NCBI GenBank assembly: GCA_963556495.2
Contig: OY747710.1
Span: forward strand, 1,526,001-1,590,000
Direction: 5' to 3'
Source of the DNA: Valencia hispanica
Lineage: Eukaryota > Chordata > Actinopteri > Cyprinodontiformes > Valenciidae
DNA: 64,000 nucleotides
The position numbers were made by a program, and so were the translations under genes. The notes beneath the pieces were generated by a model. It was not told the origin of the DNA and searched no databases. It saw nothing but the letters and a program-made list of their open reading frames with translations. Of the stretch, positions 62,031 through 64,000 are shown one piece after another (position 1 is the first letter of the stretch; every line of letters starts with the position of its first letter).

Positions 62031-62449
62031 TTAAACGTCTAATGGAGACACAATAAACTTTTCTGTCCATTTAGAAACGATCAGAAATTTTGGATTTGGA
62101 TTAAAGGGTGAAGGATATCATCATATATTTGATAATAAACAAACAATAAACAGACTTATACCCCACTTTAAAAAACTGGGTTCAGTTTTCTCTTCCTAAC
62201 ATAAAACATTCATCCTTTCATCCTGTTAAATCAAGCTGCCTATTATGACCCTATTTAACCCAATGTTATTCCTTGTTCTCACATTTAACCTGTCTGCTCT
62301 GGTTAATTAGCTAATTCTGAACGGCCCAGCAGTTAACACCAATGATCCACCTCCAGATATTCTGCATTCGCTCGCTGGGCATTAATCCCAACATAATTAA
62401 TAACTTATTAACTTATTAATATGAAGCTGCTCCAGGTTCAGACCCTTTA

Positions 62450-62752
62450 TGTCACAATTCTGGGTTGTTTTGGAGTTTTTTTGTTAGGACTCTAGATTCT
62501 CATGTTTCTGCTTTGAATTTTATATGTGCTGTTGTGTTTATTTCTTTACTTATGTTGTGTCTTTTGCAGTTCATTCCTCTCTGTTAGTTTCTGCTTTATC
62601 TTCAATAGGAATTTAAAAGTATATTCCTTTATCTGAGTCTCTTCCTGCTTGGTGTGTTTACCTGTTATTCCTCTGTTCTCTCTGTTTTATTGTTTTCCTC
62701 CAGCCACTCTTCCTCCTCTCCCAGCTGCAACTCATTTCAGATCTCCCTCTAC

Positions 62753-62797
<45 letters not shown>

Positions 62798-63050
62798 CCT
62801 GTATCTGTTTAGTCTTGATTATCTCCTCTGGTTTCTGTGCCATTCTTCACTCCTCCCCAGTATACTTAAGCTCCATGATCACTTCACCTCTCTGCTGATT
62901 CTGTCTTTTCATCCCTCTTTACCCTCATCCTTTAATGTACCTGCCTGAACCATATTTGTAAGTCTGTCCTTATTAATTAAATTCTTTCACTTCAATATCA
63001 TTATGTATTTAGGTCCTCGTCCCACTTCACCATGCAACTTGAATGTATGA
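62450..63050 (+). repeat. LTR-like sequence with (TC)n tract
   Basis: Starts TGTCACAATTCTGGG and has an overall layout like the solo LTR at 5227: CT-rich middle, 'cagtatacttaa' TATA-like site, ATTAAA and 'tttaggtcct' near the end. A CA end and target duplication were not found. A (TC)n run lies at about 62757-62794. Confidence 0.4.
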
Positions 63051-63059
63051 GAATTGAAA

Positions 63060-63825
63060 TCCCTCGAGGCTGCTGCCCTTTGACCCCAGTGGTGACCTAC
63101 AGGTGACTCCAGGAGAATGTTTAACTAAATCCCTTTAAAAGCTCAACAACTGGCCTTAACTATTCCTGCTCAGTGCTTTTTGGATGAAGGAGACTCCCAG
63201 ACATGAGTTTTGGTGGATATGAAAGAGAAAAATGTGCTCAGTTAAAAACAAGTTATAATCAGATTATTCAAAGTGATTATGCAGATACATTTATTACAGG
63301 TGCAGGTGGTTATTTCCAGCTCCAACAAAAAACCTTTAAAAATATTGTTCTAAGATGACATGTAGCTGAACAGCATCATTAATATATAAGCAGGGAGTAT
63401 ATAGAAAAACATGAATATGAAAAAAGGAGAGCAGAGTCTCTCTGGACTAGAAGGAGGGGTTGATGCCCCGATCAGCTGCAGGCCATATATGGACTTCCTT
63501 TCCACATCTCCTGTCAGTCTTATTTGTTTCTCTTTATTGTGATCATGAATCAATATGCAAAAGTAAAAACAAAATTCCAGAAAAGGAGAGGGAAGAAGCA
63601 TACACTTATTTAATCCCCCCTTCACTGTAAATTCTCTGTTGCCATTTATTCACAGCCTTAATAAAATAATATGCAAAAATATGTAAATGATTTGCCATAT
63701 ATGTACATTTTAAATGTATATATATAAATCTATAATATATATGTCAATTGTTTACATCAAGAGTCAAGTTGTTTTATTCTAATGATATATTATATAATTA
63801 TATAAGCCAATATTCAATTCAATTC
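63060..63825. other. Non-coding flank
   Basis: AT-rich sequence with short open frames only; no gene or recognised element seen. Confidence 0.4.
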
Positions 63826-64000
63826 AAAAATACTTTATTGATCCCAGAAGGAAATTAAGGGCTGTTGTAGCTCATACAATTCTTTAAGGAGTTGTTGTCC
63901 CCACTTCAAGAAATAAGTTCTATTATTCATCAATCATACTTAATAATCACCAAGTCTTGACAATCACAAAAGATCATTCATTTTCTCTTGCTATATGTCT
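63826..64000 (-). repeat. LINE 3' tail fragment at window edge
   Basis: 'attcaattcaaaaatactttattgatccc' style sequence is the reverse of a common fish LINE 3' end ('gggatcaataaagtatttttgaattg'). The body lies outside the window or is truncated. Confidence 0.5.

Overview
The window is eukaryotic and looks like a ray-finned (teleost) fish, probably a percomorph. The evidence is intron-bearing trypsin-fold genes with GT/AG borders set among transposon families typical of fish genomes: a Rex3 retrotransposon, L2-type LINEs, an L1-type LINE, Tc1/mariner, a Ngaro/DIRS-type tyrosine-recombinase retrotransposon, an env-bearing LTR element, and TTAA-target MITEs. There is no bacterial-style gene organisation. 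Species cannot be named from sequence alone.

Host genes. Four related trypsin-fold serine protease loci lie in mirror order. Gene A (6-1630, minus) is a complete six-exon gene of 250 codons. Gene B (11046-12424, minus) has lost exon 1 and has a damaged exon 3. Gene C (29924-30956, plus) has only the end of exon 3 plus exons 4-6. Gene D (59574-61194, plus) is a complete six-exon gene of 261 codons. A and D share an almost identical promoter, signal-peptide exon and first ~170 bp of intron 1, but their mature proteins are strongly diverged. B and C are nearly identical where both survive.

Architecture. The loci sit in a large interrupted palindrome. The left arm (about 1996-12079) matches, in reverse complement, the right arm (about 29924-48777), and weaker matching continues outward to genes A and D. 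The arms have since taken different insertions. An L2 LINE (3301-6558, itself holding a solo LTR) is only in the left arm. A ~12-kb stretch with an L1 LINE, a nested L2 and a giant (CTTT)n array (about 32.6-44.7 kb) is only in the right arm. So is a nested block 48778-57619: a Rex3 copy split by an L1-type UTR fragment, which is in turn split by a Tc1 element and a Ngaro element. The unmutated arm often serves as the empty-site reference for an insertion in the other.

Hinge. Between the arms lies a decayed endogenous retrovirus-like element (about 12638-28031). It has 5' and 3' LTRs, pol fragments (RT, RNase H, integrase), an env-like region with a furin-type cleavage site, a 55-bp tandem repeat and a polypurine tract. 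A near full-length L2 LINE splits its integrase and a TTAA MITE splits env. Its 5' LTR lacks its first ~110 bp and joins directly to gene B intron 1, so one deletion probably removed both the LTR start and gene B exon 1. Only genes A and D look like candidates for working host genes; everything else is mobile or decayed sequence.
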